Both the position numbers and the translations under genes were made by a program. From Allium sativum (taxonomy: Eukaryota > Streptophyta > Magnoliopsida > Asparagales > Amaryllidaceae), in the NCBI GenBank assembly GCA_030737875.1, contig CM060911.1:96120599-96184598 (forward strand): a DNA stretch of 64,000 nucleotides. The letters run 5' to 3'. Positions 8,917 through 21,600 of this stretch are shown here, piece after piece; the first letter of the stretch is position 1, and each line of letters begins with the position of its first letter. The notes under the pieces are model-generated. The model ran no database searches. It had not been told where the DNA came from and saw nothing but the letters and a program-made list of their open reading frames with translations.

Positions 8917-11900
8917 TGTAACAACCCGGAATTTTGGGGCCAATTTAAAATTTTTATTTTGGAAATTTTAATGAATTTAGAATATTTAAAATTATAATAA
9001 CAACCAAAATTCTATCTTAGTCGAAGTTAAAGCAAATAAATTTAATTTAATTATAAAAGGAGTTTAAAACAGCGCTGCAGTTTGAAATTTTGGATTTGAA
9101 CTTTGACTCACTGTACAGGACTCAAAATAAATCAGAATTGAGTGAAACCAAAAGTATTTAAATCTGTTTAATCATATCTTTCTAATGAATCTGAAAAATT
9201 GAAATTTTGTTTTAAAATTCAAAAGTTATGTCCAGTTTAAAATCTAGAAAAGTCGCTGTAGAATTTATATATATTTTAATATAATATATTGGCCTTAAAA
9301 ATAACCATTTTACAAACGACCTCTGTTTTCGACGAAACAACTTTTATTGGAACAGGAATGTCAAATTGTTGTTAAGTTTAATTTTCCAGAATTTTTCGAA
9401 TTAATATGTGAGCGTGGCGAAGGAAAATGTGTTTCGTCGGTTTTGGTCAAATCGGATCAACCAGAAAAAGGGTCATTTTTCGAACAGTCTCAGAATTCGA
9501 CGAAATTAGTCTTGTTAGGACCGTATCGTAAAGCTAGAAATAATTTTTCTGTAATTTTTAGAGTCCGTATGTGGCCTCGGTAAATTTAAATGTACGATGG
9601 AATTTAATAAATAAATGATTTAAATATTAAATTTAATAGAACAGGTTACAGACGTTAGTTGGGCTCACAGGACATAGCCCATTGTGTTCGGAATAGGGGT
9701 TATGTAACAACCCAGAATTTTAAATGTATTTTTTATTATTATTTAATTTAAATTTTGATTTTTATTCTATTTTATTAAAGCTCAGTTGTTTGTACTTTTA
9801 TAACTATTTTTTTTTTTGAATTAAAATTAAAACATGAAATTGATTTATAATGAAATGTTTACCTTTAATATTTTGTTATTTTCATTTAGAATCAATTTAG
9901 ATAATTTTATATTAAAAATGTTAAATTTTAGTCATTTCGTTTGAATCAGTTTTTGACGATTATTGCGGTAGCGGCAACTGATATATCTCAAATAAAAATG
10001 AAAATGTAATATAAAAATAAAAATCCAAAAATATTATATTTGAGATGCGTCTAACCAGACATAGCGTAGGAATTAATTTCGTCGGAAAATTTGAATGTTT
10101 GTCGATCGCGTAATTTTTAGTGCGAAGCTACGCATATCAGTTCAAATTTTAACGATTTTGTAATCTCTTCGAAACCAGTTCGGACAAACATGAAAACTAT
10201 TCTATTCGTTGTCACGAATCCAACGGTAAAATTTGTTTCGCAAAATTCAGATGTTTTGACTTCCGTTTAATTGTTTTCTTGTGCCATTTTTCCTTTTAAA
10301 AGCGGTCCGTAATGCCATTTTGAACGGACCATCCTGACACTGCAAATTATATACCGTTGCGTCCGTCTCGTCATGCTGATTAACACAATATATTCATTTG
10401 TCAGTTTTGGTGCTCGGTTCGCGCTGGAATTGCGAAAAGGCTTGTGCAGTTCATTTTTGAAACAAAGCCATCTGAGTTCGAAGTGTCTCTATTTGGATCT
10501 TACATATTTTTCTAGGCATTTTGGGTCTGCAAAACCCGTTCTTTTATTTTACTAAACCATTCATTTTAATTTTTCTTCTCAAGTTGGGAACTTTTATACA
10601 TTGTAAAAAATTGCATTCTTGGTTGAAACATACATGCGTACACTCTTTCAAATTCATGCATAAGCTCCATTTGTTATTTCAAAGCACACTTTCATTTTGG
10701 TTTTTCAATGCATACTTGCCTTTCCAATGCAAGTTCCAAAGCTTAGTGGATGGTATGCATGCACCTTGTTCATTCATGCATGCAATGTTTCATTTAAAAT
10801 TTCAAAAGACATGCACCTTCCCACGCACGTTCAAAGCCATCTCTACATTCCTTTTCAAAGCATGTGTAACATAATTTATGTCTCATAAGTTATCCATTCT
10901 TCCACCTTTCTTTTTCCGAGGTTTATATTCCAAAACCGGTTCTTGTTCAATTCGTTCAACCGTTTATTGATTTTGTTTCCAATGTTCGTGACTTTTAATT
11001 TCCCAACAAACCATTCGTTTCCAATAAAAATGTTTGATGCTAACACCTACTCCTTTGTTTATATACACTTCCAGTATCGATAACCTGTTATCCTCATTCA
11101 TGAAAAAAAATCATCCATTTCTTCTATTCCCACCAAGTAGCATCATCTCATCGCGATTTTCCCAGCCCGTTCGTTTCAACTCTTTCATAATGCCGCAACC
11201 ACCTCCCCTTGCTGATCGGAAACAAACCGAGCTCCACCTGATGACATCAGCCCTGCCATCCACCCTCGGCCCTCCTGCAAAGCCAGGCTTGACATCCCTC
11301 TTCCCAGTGAGATCGCCCACCTGAAAATCGTCGCCTTGTCTCTGTGACGACCCCAAAACCCGTTCTGACGGAGACAATGGTTATCTTTGGAATATAACAC
11401 GGAAACAGATAACAGTAGAACAGAATTAAATAAATACACCGGATAATGAACAATAGAATATACTGGATAAAAGTAATCATCAGAGTTACACAGTATATAG
11501 GATCTTACTTAGTACAAATACAGTTCAGCTATACATAAATGTCTACAGTGGAAATAAACAAAATATGTACAATAGGAGCTGAACAGTAAATGAAAATAAT
11601 TCAAACACATGAATATTATTCAAAATTTCGGCAGCATAACGGCAGGGTAGTTAAAACCGGGACCGTCCCTAGTACGGCTCCTCGCTCTACCTTAAAACCT
11701 CGCGGTTTTTTACAATGGGGATCATGCATCTAGTTCGCACGCAGGCGGCATGTATATATTTATTTCATTTCCACAAACTAATCCTATGTGGTTTCAACCA
11801 AATATTTCTCAACCACAAATGGGTATTTTTCAACCATAATCAATCAATATCAACCACAAACAATCCCAAACAACCATTCGCTATCAATCAATTTTCACAC

Positions 11901-11945
11901 CAATCACAACCAATAAATATCGTCCATGGTTTGTGGACGAGGGGC

Positions 11946-12008
<63 letters not shown>
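11946..12008. repeat. (TA)n microsatellite in S
   Basis: About 31 TA repeats. Repetitive Y-I reading frames on both strands here (11715-12143, 11888-12070) are artefacts. Confidence 0.95.
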
Positions 12009-12011
<3 letters not shown>

Positions 12012-12439
12012 CAATACACTTCTATTTCAACACATATACAATTTTTACAATGCATATATAACTTATACATCGAACGTACAATTTATACGACGCTTATACA
12101 AGAGGTGTACAACGCTTATATAACTAATACATCGACTATATAATTTATACATCGTCGTTTTCCATATCGTTTATACATTAGAAATCTCACATTGGGTTCC
12201 ACTCCACCAAAAATAGCAGAAGGCTCAAAAAAAATATGTGGTCTCTTCTGAAATGTAGAAGACGTCCTCCCGGTCACGATGTTTCCTGTTTCATCGAATT
12301 TCGTTAACACAGCAAAAAGATAGGATTTTTTGAAGTTTGCAACGTTTTTAAACTGTTTAAATCAGTTTTTAATTTAAACAGTCGTTACCTTTCTGAAATC
12401 TTCAAAACTAGGTTTGAAGTCTTCATGCAATCCGTGAAT

Positions 12440-12580
12440 CGATAGCTCGATCGGGCTACGCCGTGTCGAAGAGGGAGGAGAGAGCTTCCAGCACAGGGGG
12501 GTGCGGTGGCATTCGTTCGCCTGAGGTGGCGGCGGTGGCGGTTGGAAGCTCGGAACTTTCGAGCTCGATATCTCTTTGAA
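12440..12580 (-). other. S: GC-rich island in an AT-rich LTR
   Basis: A locally GC-rich stretch of GGCGG/GGTGG type. D (about 40890-41180 and 48680-48970) and E (about 59920-60110) have GC-rich islands at a similar place, roughly 0.9-1.2 kb from the LTR start. It carries short frames of uncertain meaning. It may be a conserved leader segment or a captured host fragment. Confidence 0.4.
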
Positions 12581-14251
12581 TGATGCACGAAAAAATACAA
12601 ACTACATATGGATTTGAAGATCTTCTTGAGCTCTTCAAAATCTTCAACTGGAGGAGGGGCTAATTTTGCCTGGTTTGGTCGGAAATTGGATGTGAACGGC
12701 GAGGAGGGTTTTCGCCGTCGATCCGCTGTTACGGGGAGAGAGAAAAAGGATTTTTCTATATATATTTTTTATTGAAATTCTGATTGGTCGGTAGATTTTA
12801 TAAGGGGTTTTCTGACGCGACCACCAATCCAAACCCAACGACTGTCGTCCTTAGCATTTTACCCCCATTCCGAACACAATGGGATATGTTTCGAAGGCCC
12901 ATTCAAATGTTTCAGTCAGTTTTCCTTCAATTTAAAATATAAAACATTCAATATTTAATTTGAACGTACATTTCAATTTGCCAGGGCCACAAACTGATTC
13001 GAAAAATTCCAGAAAAATAAATCTAGCTATGTTTTGACGATACGGTCCTAACAAAACTAGTTTCGTCGAATTCTGAGACCGTTTGCAAAAAGGCCCATTT
13101 CTGGTCGATCCAATTTAACTATAACTAACCAAAACACATTTTCTTTTGCCACGCTCACATACTAGCTTCAAAAATTATGAAATTTTAAACCTAGCAATAA
13201 CTTCACATCCTGGATCCAAAAAAAGTGGTTTCGTCGAATTCCGAGGTCGTATGCAAAATGGCCAATTTCACGGGCTATATAAATTCCATAGCGACCTTTC
13301 TGAAAATTCACTTGGCCATAACTTTTGCTTTCCGTTATGAAAATTCGATTTTTTAGATTCGTTGGAATGGTATTCACTAACAGATTTAAATATTTTTGGT
13401 TTCGCTAAAATCCGTTTTGTTTTGCACCCGGTACAGTCCGACAAATTTTGAATTCAATTTTTGAAACTGCAGCGCCATTTCAGGCCTTGTTTATAATTAT
13501 AATTAATTATATTTGTTATCAATTGTCGATTCAAACTTACTTTTCATTGCCATTATTTAAAATATTTATTTTAAATATTTAAAATCTATTATTTTAGCCA
13601 ATTTAAAAATTTTAAATTGGTTCAGATTTTCTGGGTCGTTACAGTCTCCCCTCTCCTGCGAACTACGACCATTTCCAGTCTCCAACCAAGAACGCCCACG
13701 TGTGTCCATTCGAGGCTCCCCATCAGTCGTTTTTCCACCCACTCAGCTTTCACCAAAGCCAAGCCCTTTGTCCAGATGGCCACTGACCTGAGCCTCCTCC
13801 TTTGCTTCCTTGCATGTGCTGTGTGTGTTGTTTTCCGGAGTGTGTGTATGTGTGGTGTTGTGTGAGTATCTGGTGTGTATATTTTGGGTTGAGTCGTGTT
13901 GTTCTTGTGGCATCTGTTTGTGTCAAGTTGTTATTTTGTTGTGTGTGCGCGCGCATGACCTATGTTTGCGTGTAATATGTGTTGAGTTAGAGTGTTTATA
14001 AATATATGAATATTTATATTTGTTTATTAGTGTGTGTGTTTACATACGAATATATATTTATATAATCGACTTTGGTACGCATTGAATTTTAAAATATATA
14101 TTATTGTTTTTATGTGTATACGTATATGGAAATAGTTATATAATATTATATAAAGTGTAGTGTTGTGTTTATTGTTTGGTGTTGAGTTCCGAAACCATTT
14201 TCCCAAAACCCAATAGTCGTACCAATCCGTCGAGAAACCTCTTACCATCTC

Positions 14252-14259
14252 TTATATAA
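14252..14259 (+). promoter_or_regulatory. C: LTR 1 TATA box
   Basis: TATATAAA precedes the segment that leads to the hairpin at 14374. LTR 2 has TTATAAAAATA at about 20935, so the match is weaker there. Confidence 0.4.
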
Positions 14260-14373
14260 ATAAAATAAATATTGAGTGATCGTCAAGTTGAAATCATTCC
14301 GAGTCGTGCCTGGAAGTTGTCGTCTCATTCTATGTCAATCCGTGAATCGTCATCTCCAATCTTTGCTAGAAAG

Positions 14374-14388
14374 GTGAGTTTATCTCAC
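14374..14388 (+). ncRNA. C: GTGAG-N5-CTCAC hairpin, LTR 1
   Basis: GTGAG TTTAT CTCAC, preceded by AAAG so that AAAG/GTGAGT also reads as a strong 5' splice site. The same stem with other loops occurs in D (40238-40252) and E (58950-58964). Confidence 0.5.
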
Positions 14389-16165
14389 ACCTGACTTACA
14401 TTTTTCATCGATGTTAGATCAATAATGAACTGTTATATGAAACGTATTGGGTTACTAATAGAAATTATTTAATTTGATATATATGCTCATTTCATATGTG
14501 ACACGATATATTCATATGACACGTTGCACTGATGATATATATGCCATGATTGATGCTATGTGATTGTTGTTTGTGATTGTTGATACGCCAAGTTCAGGAA
14601 AATCACTAAGGGTTGAAATGATACATACCCGAACGGACATTAGAGTAGGGAAAAATCGTTGTGGGTTGAAATGATAGACCTGAACGATTTTTATTGAATG
14701 TGGGATTGCGGATTGAAATGATAAATATCTGTATCACTTTACTATAGGGTAGGAAAGTATGTACGGATACCGTTGGTCATATTTCGACGAAAACTGATTT
14801 GAAACCTTATTTTTAAATAAAAACTAAGATTTTATATTTTTAAACTTAAATTTTATATATTTTAAATTTTATGTTTTAAAACGACTTTATAAGTAAAAAT
14901 AGATTTAATGTTTAGTTAAGATTTTTCTTATAATTTTATTTATTTTTAAACTATATATTTTAAATAATTCTTGAAACGTATTTTTATGTTATTTTAATCT
15001 TATATATCTTTATAATATATTTTCTAATTTATTTTAGAATTTTATAAACTTATATATACTTATATATATAATTTCAAAGTTGATTTTTTTTATATTTTCA
15101 AACTTCAATTATAAAACTTAAAAGGGTAGATAAGTACAGATTTCGTGATTTGAATTTGAGGTTTAAGATGAAAAAATTATATAGTGAAATTTGTTTTAAA
15201 TAAACTAATAAAAGATATGAATTTGAATTCGAATTGATTTGAATTTAAAAGGACGATCTTGAATTGTGAAATTGCTTTGAATTTGAATTTTCCAAATTTA
15301 GGAATGAATTTGTTTTTTTTTTTTTGGAAAATAACCTAAATGCAAATTTGAATGATTTATATATATTGAAAGAAATGAACTTGGATTTTGTAAAAGGATG
15401 TTTAATTGGAGTATGATACGATTTATTGAAATTGTAAATATGATATGATTTGTTGAATTTGAAATATACGATTTGTTATGAAATAAACCAACGGTGTAAG
15501 TATGGTAATTCCGTCTACTCTATTTTGATATTTACTTAATTGATAGACACTGTAGCATATAGTGTATTAGTTTGATGGATCCTTAGAGGATGGTGATCCC
15601 AAACATCCTTTAAGTTACTGAGAGCATTTCATCAAACATTTCATTTGAATTGATTTACTTCCATGAGAATGTTAGTCCTGATCCGAATTATTTTGTTTTG
15701 CATTATGGTTCGGGTCAGATCGATTAATAACTGCTTTCGAGATTCACTTTGGAGTCTGAAGTTATATTGGGTTTTGCTCATCCTATATCCACCCGTTGAT
15801 CAGTTGTTCCAGTCATTCAACTATTCTTGTCATTTCTATTTCAAACTGTTATCATTTATCCATGTATTAGAATTCATTTGTATTAGGCTTCCACTGTATT
15901 ATTTATGTAAAATTTTATTTAGTAGCTTCATGAACAACTATTGTATTATTTAGTTTTCCGCTGCGAGATTCATATTGCTCTGTATCTGTGTCTATGATCT
16001 GTGATTCTGTGATTTATTCTATTTACCTCAGAAGCTAATAACAATCTGTCGTTTTGGACGGTCTGAGTTGACATGTTTTGTCAATTCGGCACGGTCAAAA
16101 TGACGGGTCGTTACATGTGGTATCAGAGCTTTGGTTTATCAATGCTTTAGCTTATGGGGTAAAAG

Positions 16166-16201
16166 CTCATTAGAGATAGGGTTGTGATACCCTAGAATGA
16201 G
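16166..16201 (+). ncRNA. C: post-PBS hairpin, copy 1
   Basis: Outer stem CTCATT/AATGAG, AGAGA internal loop, inner stem TAGGGT/ACCCTA. One unit only, where A and D have two and B and E three. Against TAGGAT/ATCCTA elsewhere, both arms changed together. Confidence 0.7.
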
Positions 16202-17277
16202 TGTAATCAGTCGCAGAATCCTTCTTATGAGAGAGCGTATTTTGAAAATATAAATTATTTTGAAACGTAAAGTATTTTGAAATTTAAATCCTTTTTGAAA
16301 TTCCCACTCTTTGAATCCGTAGCTTTCTTTGTTAAGTTCTCCTTTGATTTGAATCTTGACCCCATTTGAAATCCATCCTCGGGTTGTCGTGGTTTTTTTT
16401 TTTTTTTGAGATTATGAGAGTAAGGTAAATATTGCAAATAAATTTATGATGTGGAATAAAATGATTTAGTTTTAATTAAGGAGATCGTTTGACTAAAACT
16501 TGAGAATTTTGATTTGAAATATTTTTAAATTGATTTCTAAGGTTTTAGAAAATGTATTAGTAGTATATACCGGTGTTTTCGAGTAAAAAGTTTGAAATGA
16601 TTTTATGAAATGTTTTCGAAAAGGAAAAATATGAACGAAGACCACCTTGGTAGCTTTGCTACATGATTTTCCAATGAAGTTTGATTTGTGGAACATGATT
16701 TAATATATACATATATGTATGTTTTGAAAGATTGAAAGAAATCCAGAATTGATTCTTGAGTTTGGTCGAATGATAATCCTATATAATAGGATAGTGTAAT
16801 TGTACATCTTGAAAATGTTTTGATAAGAAATGATTGAAACTAATGTTTCCAATTATTAAATTGAAAAATATGTTTATCAACTATTTGAATAATCCAACCG
16901 TTTGTGAACAAGATTGGGAATGACATTGAATATTCAATTTTTTTATGAATCAAAACTAAATTGGTATTAAAATGAAATTTCGAGATTTTTTTATATTGAA
17001 TATTTGATATGAGTATTCGAACCTTATATATGGAAGATGTATAGTAGAATTATGATTAATTCAAAAGCTATTGATTAGGAAGTTAATTGATTTAAAATGA
17101 AACCTTATATAATGGAATTTATATAAGAACGATATATCTGAAACATGATGTTGAAAAGAAAATCTTATGTAAATTGATATTTATGTAAGTGCGATATGCG
17201 TGAAACGTGAAATGAAGTACTACGTATATAGTATACATGTTTTCGAAATAAAGATATGGGAAGTACCTTGCATCGAA

Positions 17278-17408
17278 ATCTCAATTCCTGAGAGAGGGAT
17301 TGTGTTGGCACTCATCGAGGAGTGTCCATCGAAAATTGGAAATCGTAGCTACATCGATGCTCCGTCGATTGGAGTATCCATCGATATTGGAATCTCACTC
17401 GGTGAGAT
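17278..17408 (+). ncRNA. C: cluster of four small hairpins
   Basis: In order: TCTCA-ATTCC-TGAGA (about 17280), GGCACTC-ATCGA-GGAGTGTC (about 17308), CTCC-GTCGATT-GGAG (about 17360), and ATCTCAC-TCG-GTGAGAT (17392-17408). 'catcga' recurs between them. Copy 2 keeps all four (35290-35400 and 49915-49940), with CTCGTCGAGGAG in the second. Confidence 0.5.
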
Positions 17409-17436
17409 CACATTGATTATCATTATTACTTAACTG

Positions 17437-17706
17437 TTCTAGCGTAATTCAGGGGTGAGATGCCTACAGTTACAAGCAATTTCACTGGGATAGTGACGTA
17501 ACTGCCGCGTAACTGCGATCTAGATGCCATAACGTAATTTGGGGGCGCGATGCCAACAGTTACAAGCGATTTCACTGGGATAGTGACGTAACTGCTGCGT
17601 AACTGCGATCTATGGAAGCAACCGTGGCGTAATTCAAGGGGTGTGATACCTACAGTTACAAGCGATTCTACTGGGATAGTAGCACAACCGCCGAGTAACC
17701 GCGATC
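17437..17706 (+). repeat. C: three tandem repeats of about 90 bp
   Basis: Each unit reads 'gcgtaattcxxggg...acagttacaagc...ttc(t)actgggatagt...gtaac(c)gc'. The third unit is the most diverged. Copy 2 of the interior has the same three (49975-50251), the first preceded there by a long G run. The minus-strand frame at 17426-17773 comes from this periodicity. Confidence 0.8.
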
Positions 17707-18421
17707 CATGGGGGAAAGTATTTTCCATATCTATTTTAATTTTTTTAAGTAATTTCACTGGGAGTTGAAACAAGGATATTTAGTACTTAGATATTTTGGT
17801 CGTACGCCGGTCCAGCGTATGCCTAACATCTGTGAGAACGACAGTAAACTTGTTAAACTTCGAGTTATCAAGTATTTTCAAATGTTAAATAACAAGCCAA
17901 TAACCTGTAATTAAATTATTAAAACCTCAACATAATAAACTAAGAAAGTGATTTTTAAATGTTTTTAAAACAAATATTTTTGAATATAAAATTTTGTTTA
18001 AGATTTAAATCTTTTCTGAAACTTCCTTTCCATTTGAACCCATCGTCCTTCGTAGATCCTCTTTGGTTAGGTTCTTTCAGTCGTTCAGCTTTTAACTCAA
18101 ATTCCGTAACTATTCCTTGTCCATAACAAGGCAAGAAGTAGAGGGAGAGTATAAGTCTTCTAGCAAGTTCATATTTATTAAAATTTGATTTGAAATAGGT
18201 ATTTTGAAAGGGATTATAATATATAATTTTCTTCGTATAATATTGAAATTTTTATATATATTCTAGTTAAATGTAGAAAGATGTTTTGAGTATTTATTTG
18301 ACGTTAAAATTGGTCTATCAAATGCATAGTGATTTGGGTATACGTCTGATCAATGTATATGTTAAATGCTATAAGTATTTGATAGATATAGAGTCACACT
18401 CTAGTCGCTTGAAAATGATTC

Positions 18422-18445
18422 TGGTGATGACTGCGCAGCATCATC
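18422..18445 (+). ncRNA. C: palindromic-apex hairpin
   Basis: Stem GGTGATG (18423-18429) / CATCATC (18439-18445) with one G-U, a C-G closing pair, and the self-complementary loop hexamer TGCGCA (18432-18437). It is the homologue of 6160-6183 in A and 42840-42865 in D. Confidence 0.6.
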
Positions 18446-18652
18446 AATATCTATTTTCGGGTTTCGAAAGTGGGATAGATATATATTGCCAATCGAGACG
18501 TCGAGTGAATACTTATACTTATTTTGAAATGTTAGAAAATATTTAACGTTGATTTAGATATATATAATTTTCAAAGTATATATAAATATGAAGATAAATT
18601 TGAACTATTGTTTTAAATATTAATTATTTAAATACTATTTTCCGTCCTTGTT

Positions 18653-18688
18653 CCTTTTCGGGGACGAAAAGGTTTAAGTGGGGGAGAA
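18653..18688 (+). promoter_or_regulatory. C: PPT-proximal hairpin and polypurine tract
   Basis: CCTTTTCG/CGAAAAGG, an 8-bp stem on a GGGA loop, then AAGTGGGGGAGAA before LTR 2 at 18689. Confidence 0.8.
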
Positions 18689-21600
18689 TGTAACAACCCA
18701 TAATTTTAAATGTATTTTTATTTGATTATTTAATTTAAATTTTGATTTTTATTCTATTTTATTAAAGCTCAGTTGTTTTTACTTTTATAACTTTTTTTTT
18801 TGAATTAAAATTAAAACACGAAATTGATTTATAATGAAATGTTTACCTTTAATATTTTGTTATTTTCATTTAGAATCAATTTAGATAATTTTATATTAAA
18901 AATGTTAAATTTTAGTCATTTCGTTTGAATCGGTTTTTGATGATTATTGCGGTAGCGGCAACTGATATATCTCAAATAAAAATGAAAATGTAATATAAAA
19001 ATAAAAATCCGAAAATATTATATTTGAGATGCGTCTAACCATACATAGCATAGGAATTAATTTCGTCGGAAAATTTGAATGTTTGTTGATCGCGTAATTT
19101 TCAGTGCGAAGCTGCGCATATCAGTTCAAATTTTAATGATTTTGTAATCTCTTCGAAACCAGTTCGGACAAACATGAAAAATATTCTATTCGTTGTCACG
19201 AATCCAACGGTAAAATTCGTTTCGCAAAATTCAGATGTTTTGACTTCCGTTTAATTGTTTTCTCGTGCCATTTTTCCTTTTAAAAGCGGTCCATAATGCT
19301 ATTTTGAACAGAGCATCCTGACACTGCAAATTATATACCGTTGCATCCGTCTCGTCACGCCGATTAACACAATATATTCATTTGTCATTTTTGGTGCTCG
19401 GTTCGCGCTGGAATTGCGAAAAGGCTTGTGCAGTTCATTTTTGAAACAAAGCCATCTGAGTTCGAAGTGTCTCTATTTGGATCTTACATATTTTTCTAGG
19501 CATTTTGGGTCTGCAAAACCCGTTCTTTTATTTTGCTAAACCATTCATTTTAATTTTTCTTCTCAAGTTTGGCACTTTTATACATTGTAAAAAAATGCAT
19601 TCTTGGTTGAAACATACATGCGTACACTCTTTCAAATTCATGCATAAGCTCCATTTGTTATTTCAAAGCACGCTTTCATTTTGGTTTTTCAATGCATACT
19701 TGCCTTTCCAATGCAAGTTCCAAAGCTTAATGGATGGTATGCATGCTCCTTGTTCATTCATGCATGCAATGTTTCATTTAAAATTTCAAAAGACATGCAC
19801 CTTCCCACGCACGTTCAAAGCCATCTCAATATTCCTTTTCAAAGCATGCGTAACATAATTTATGTCTAATAAGTTATCCATTCTTCCACCTTTCTTTTTC
19901 CAAGGTTTATATTCGAAAACCGGTTCTTGTTCAATTCATTCAACCGTTTATTGATTTTGTTTCAAATGTTCGTGACTTTTAGTTTCCCAACAAACCATTC
20001 GTTTCCAATAAAAATGTTTGATGCTAACACCTACTCCTTTGTTTATATACACTTCCAGTATCGGTAACCTGTTATCCTCATTCATGAAAAAAAACATCAT
20101 CCATTTCTTCTATTCCCATCAAGTAGCATCATCTCATCGCGATTTTCCCAGCCCGTTCGTTTCATCTCCTTCGTAATGCCGCAACCACCTCTCCTTGCTG
20201 ATCGGAAACAAACCAAGCTCCACCTGATGACATCAGCCCTGCCATCCACCCTCGGCCCTCCTGCAAAGCCAGGCTTGACATCCCTCTTCCCAGTGAGCTC
20301 GCCCACCTGAAAATCGTCACCTTGTCTCCCCTCTCCTGCGAACTACGACCATTTCCAGTTTCCAACCAAGAATGCCCACGTGTGTCCATTCGAGGCTCCC
20401 CATCATTCGTTTGTCCACCCACTTAGCTTTCACCAAAGCCAAGCCCTTTGTCCAGATGGCCACTGACCTGAGCCTCCTTCTTTGCTTCCTTTCATGTGCT
20501 GTGTGTGTTGTTTTCGGGAGTGTGCATATGTGTGGTGTTGTGTGAGTATCTGGTGTGTATATTTTGGGTTGAGTCGTGTTGTTCTTGTGGCATCTGTTTG
20601 TGTCAAGTTGTTATTTTGTTGTATGCGCGCGCGCATGACCTATGTTTGCGTGTAATATGTGTTGAGTTAGAGTGTTTATAAATATATGAATATTTATATT
20701 TGTTTATTAGTGTGTGTGTGTGTTTACATACAAATATATATTTATATAATCGACTTTGGTATGCATTGAATTTTAAAATATATATTATTGTTCTTTGTGT
20801 ATACGTATATGGAAATAGTTATATAATATTTTATAAAGTGTAGTGTTGTGTTTATTGTTTGGTGTTGAGTTCCGAAACCATTTTCCCAAAACCCAATAGT
20901 CGTACCAATCCGTTGAGAAACCTCTAACCGTCTCTTATAAAAATAAAAAAAATATTGAGTGATCGTCAAGTTGAAATCATTCCGAGTCATGCCTGGAAGT
21001 TGTCGTCTCAATCTACGTCAATCCGTGAATCGTCGTCTCAAATCTTTGCTAGAAAGGTGAGTTTATCTCACACCTGACTTACATTTTTCATGGATGTTAG
21101 ATCAATAATGAACTGTTATATTTAATGTATAGGGTTACTCATAGAAATTATTTAATTTGATATGTATGCTCATTTCATATGTGACACGATATATTCATAT
21201 GACACGTTGTTGCACTGATGATATATATGCTATGATTGATGTTATGTGATTGTTGTTTGTGATTGTTGATACCCCAAGTTCAGGAAAATCACTAAGGGTT
21301 GAAATGATACATACCCGAACGGACATTAGAGTAGGGAAAAATCGTTGTAGGTTGAAATTATAGACTTGAACGATTTTTATTGAATGTGGGATTGCGAATT
21401 GAAATGATAAATATCTGTATCACTTTACTATAGGGTAGGAAAGTATGTACGGATACCGTTGTTCATATTTCGACGAAAAATGATTTGAAACCTTATTTTT
21501 AAATAATAAATAAGATTTTATATTTTTAAACTTAAATTTTATAGATTTTAAATTTTATGTTTTAAAACGACTTTATAAGTAAAAATAGATTTAATGTTTA

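Larger units (their letters stand above)
8268..9702 (+). mobile_element. Element B: non-autonomous LTR element with a 409-bp interior
   Basis: 5' LTR tail 8268-8507 (ends TCGTTACA), PBS, interior 8508-8916, then the start of the 3' LTR (8917-9702, from TGTAACAACCCGGAATTTTGG) until C interrupts it. The LTR tail resembles that of E ('ctctgatattctgtactctgatgtaacattatta' is shared), so B is an older relative of E. The interior is too short for any gene. It is the oldest element here, since A and C both sit inside it. Confidence 0.8.
11343..13643 (-). mobile_element. Solo LTR S (2,301 bp) with target duplication GTCTC
   Basis: It begins TGTGACGACCCC and ends GGTCGTTACA on the plus strand, flanked by GTCTC at 11338-11342 and 13644-13648. 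LTR 2 of C has the empty site (single GTCTC near 20325). By likeness to D and E it reads on the minus strand. It shares with E 'tcgtccatggtttgtggacgagg' before a (TA)n tract, the GCATAACGGCA block near 11633, and the U3 module at 13036-13260. A single LTR with perfect target duplication means the rest was lost by LTR-LTR recombination. Confidence 0.9.
9703..16115 (+). repeat. C: LTR copy 1 (with solo LTR S inside)
   Basis: It starts TGTAACAACCCAG and ends GGGTCGTTACA just before the PBS. Landmarks are a CATGCA-rich stretch (10600-10860), a TATA box near 14252, a GTGAG-TTTAT-CTCAC hairpin at 14374-14388 followed by long AT-rich sequence, and a GC-richer tail. All recur in LTR 2 about 6.7-9.0 kb further on. 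The frames at 10521-10874 and 19505-19858 are LTR sequence, not genes. Confidence 0.85.
16116..18688 (+). other. C: internal region, copy 1 (2,573 bp, non-coding)
   Basis: PBS TGGTATCAGAGC at 16118-16129 (initiator tRNA-Met). Then come a hairpin, about 1 kb of AT-rich sequence, a run of small hairpins (17278-17408), a tandem repeat (17437-17706), the palindromic-apex hairpin (18422-18445) and the polypurine tract. The frames at 17200, 17426 and 18286 match nothing I recognise. The interior seems to hold only cis-acting sequence. Confidence 0.8.

Noticed and set aside
10521..10874. 117-aa ORF repeated at 19505-19858
   Set aside because: Duplicate LTR sequence of C. Low-complexity F/H/C-rich translation, and an overlapping second frame is equally conserved.
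11715..12143. ORFs rich in Tyr-Ile on both strands
   Set aside because: Translation of a (TA)n microsatellite.
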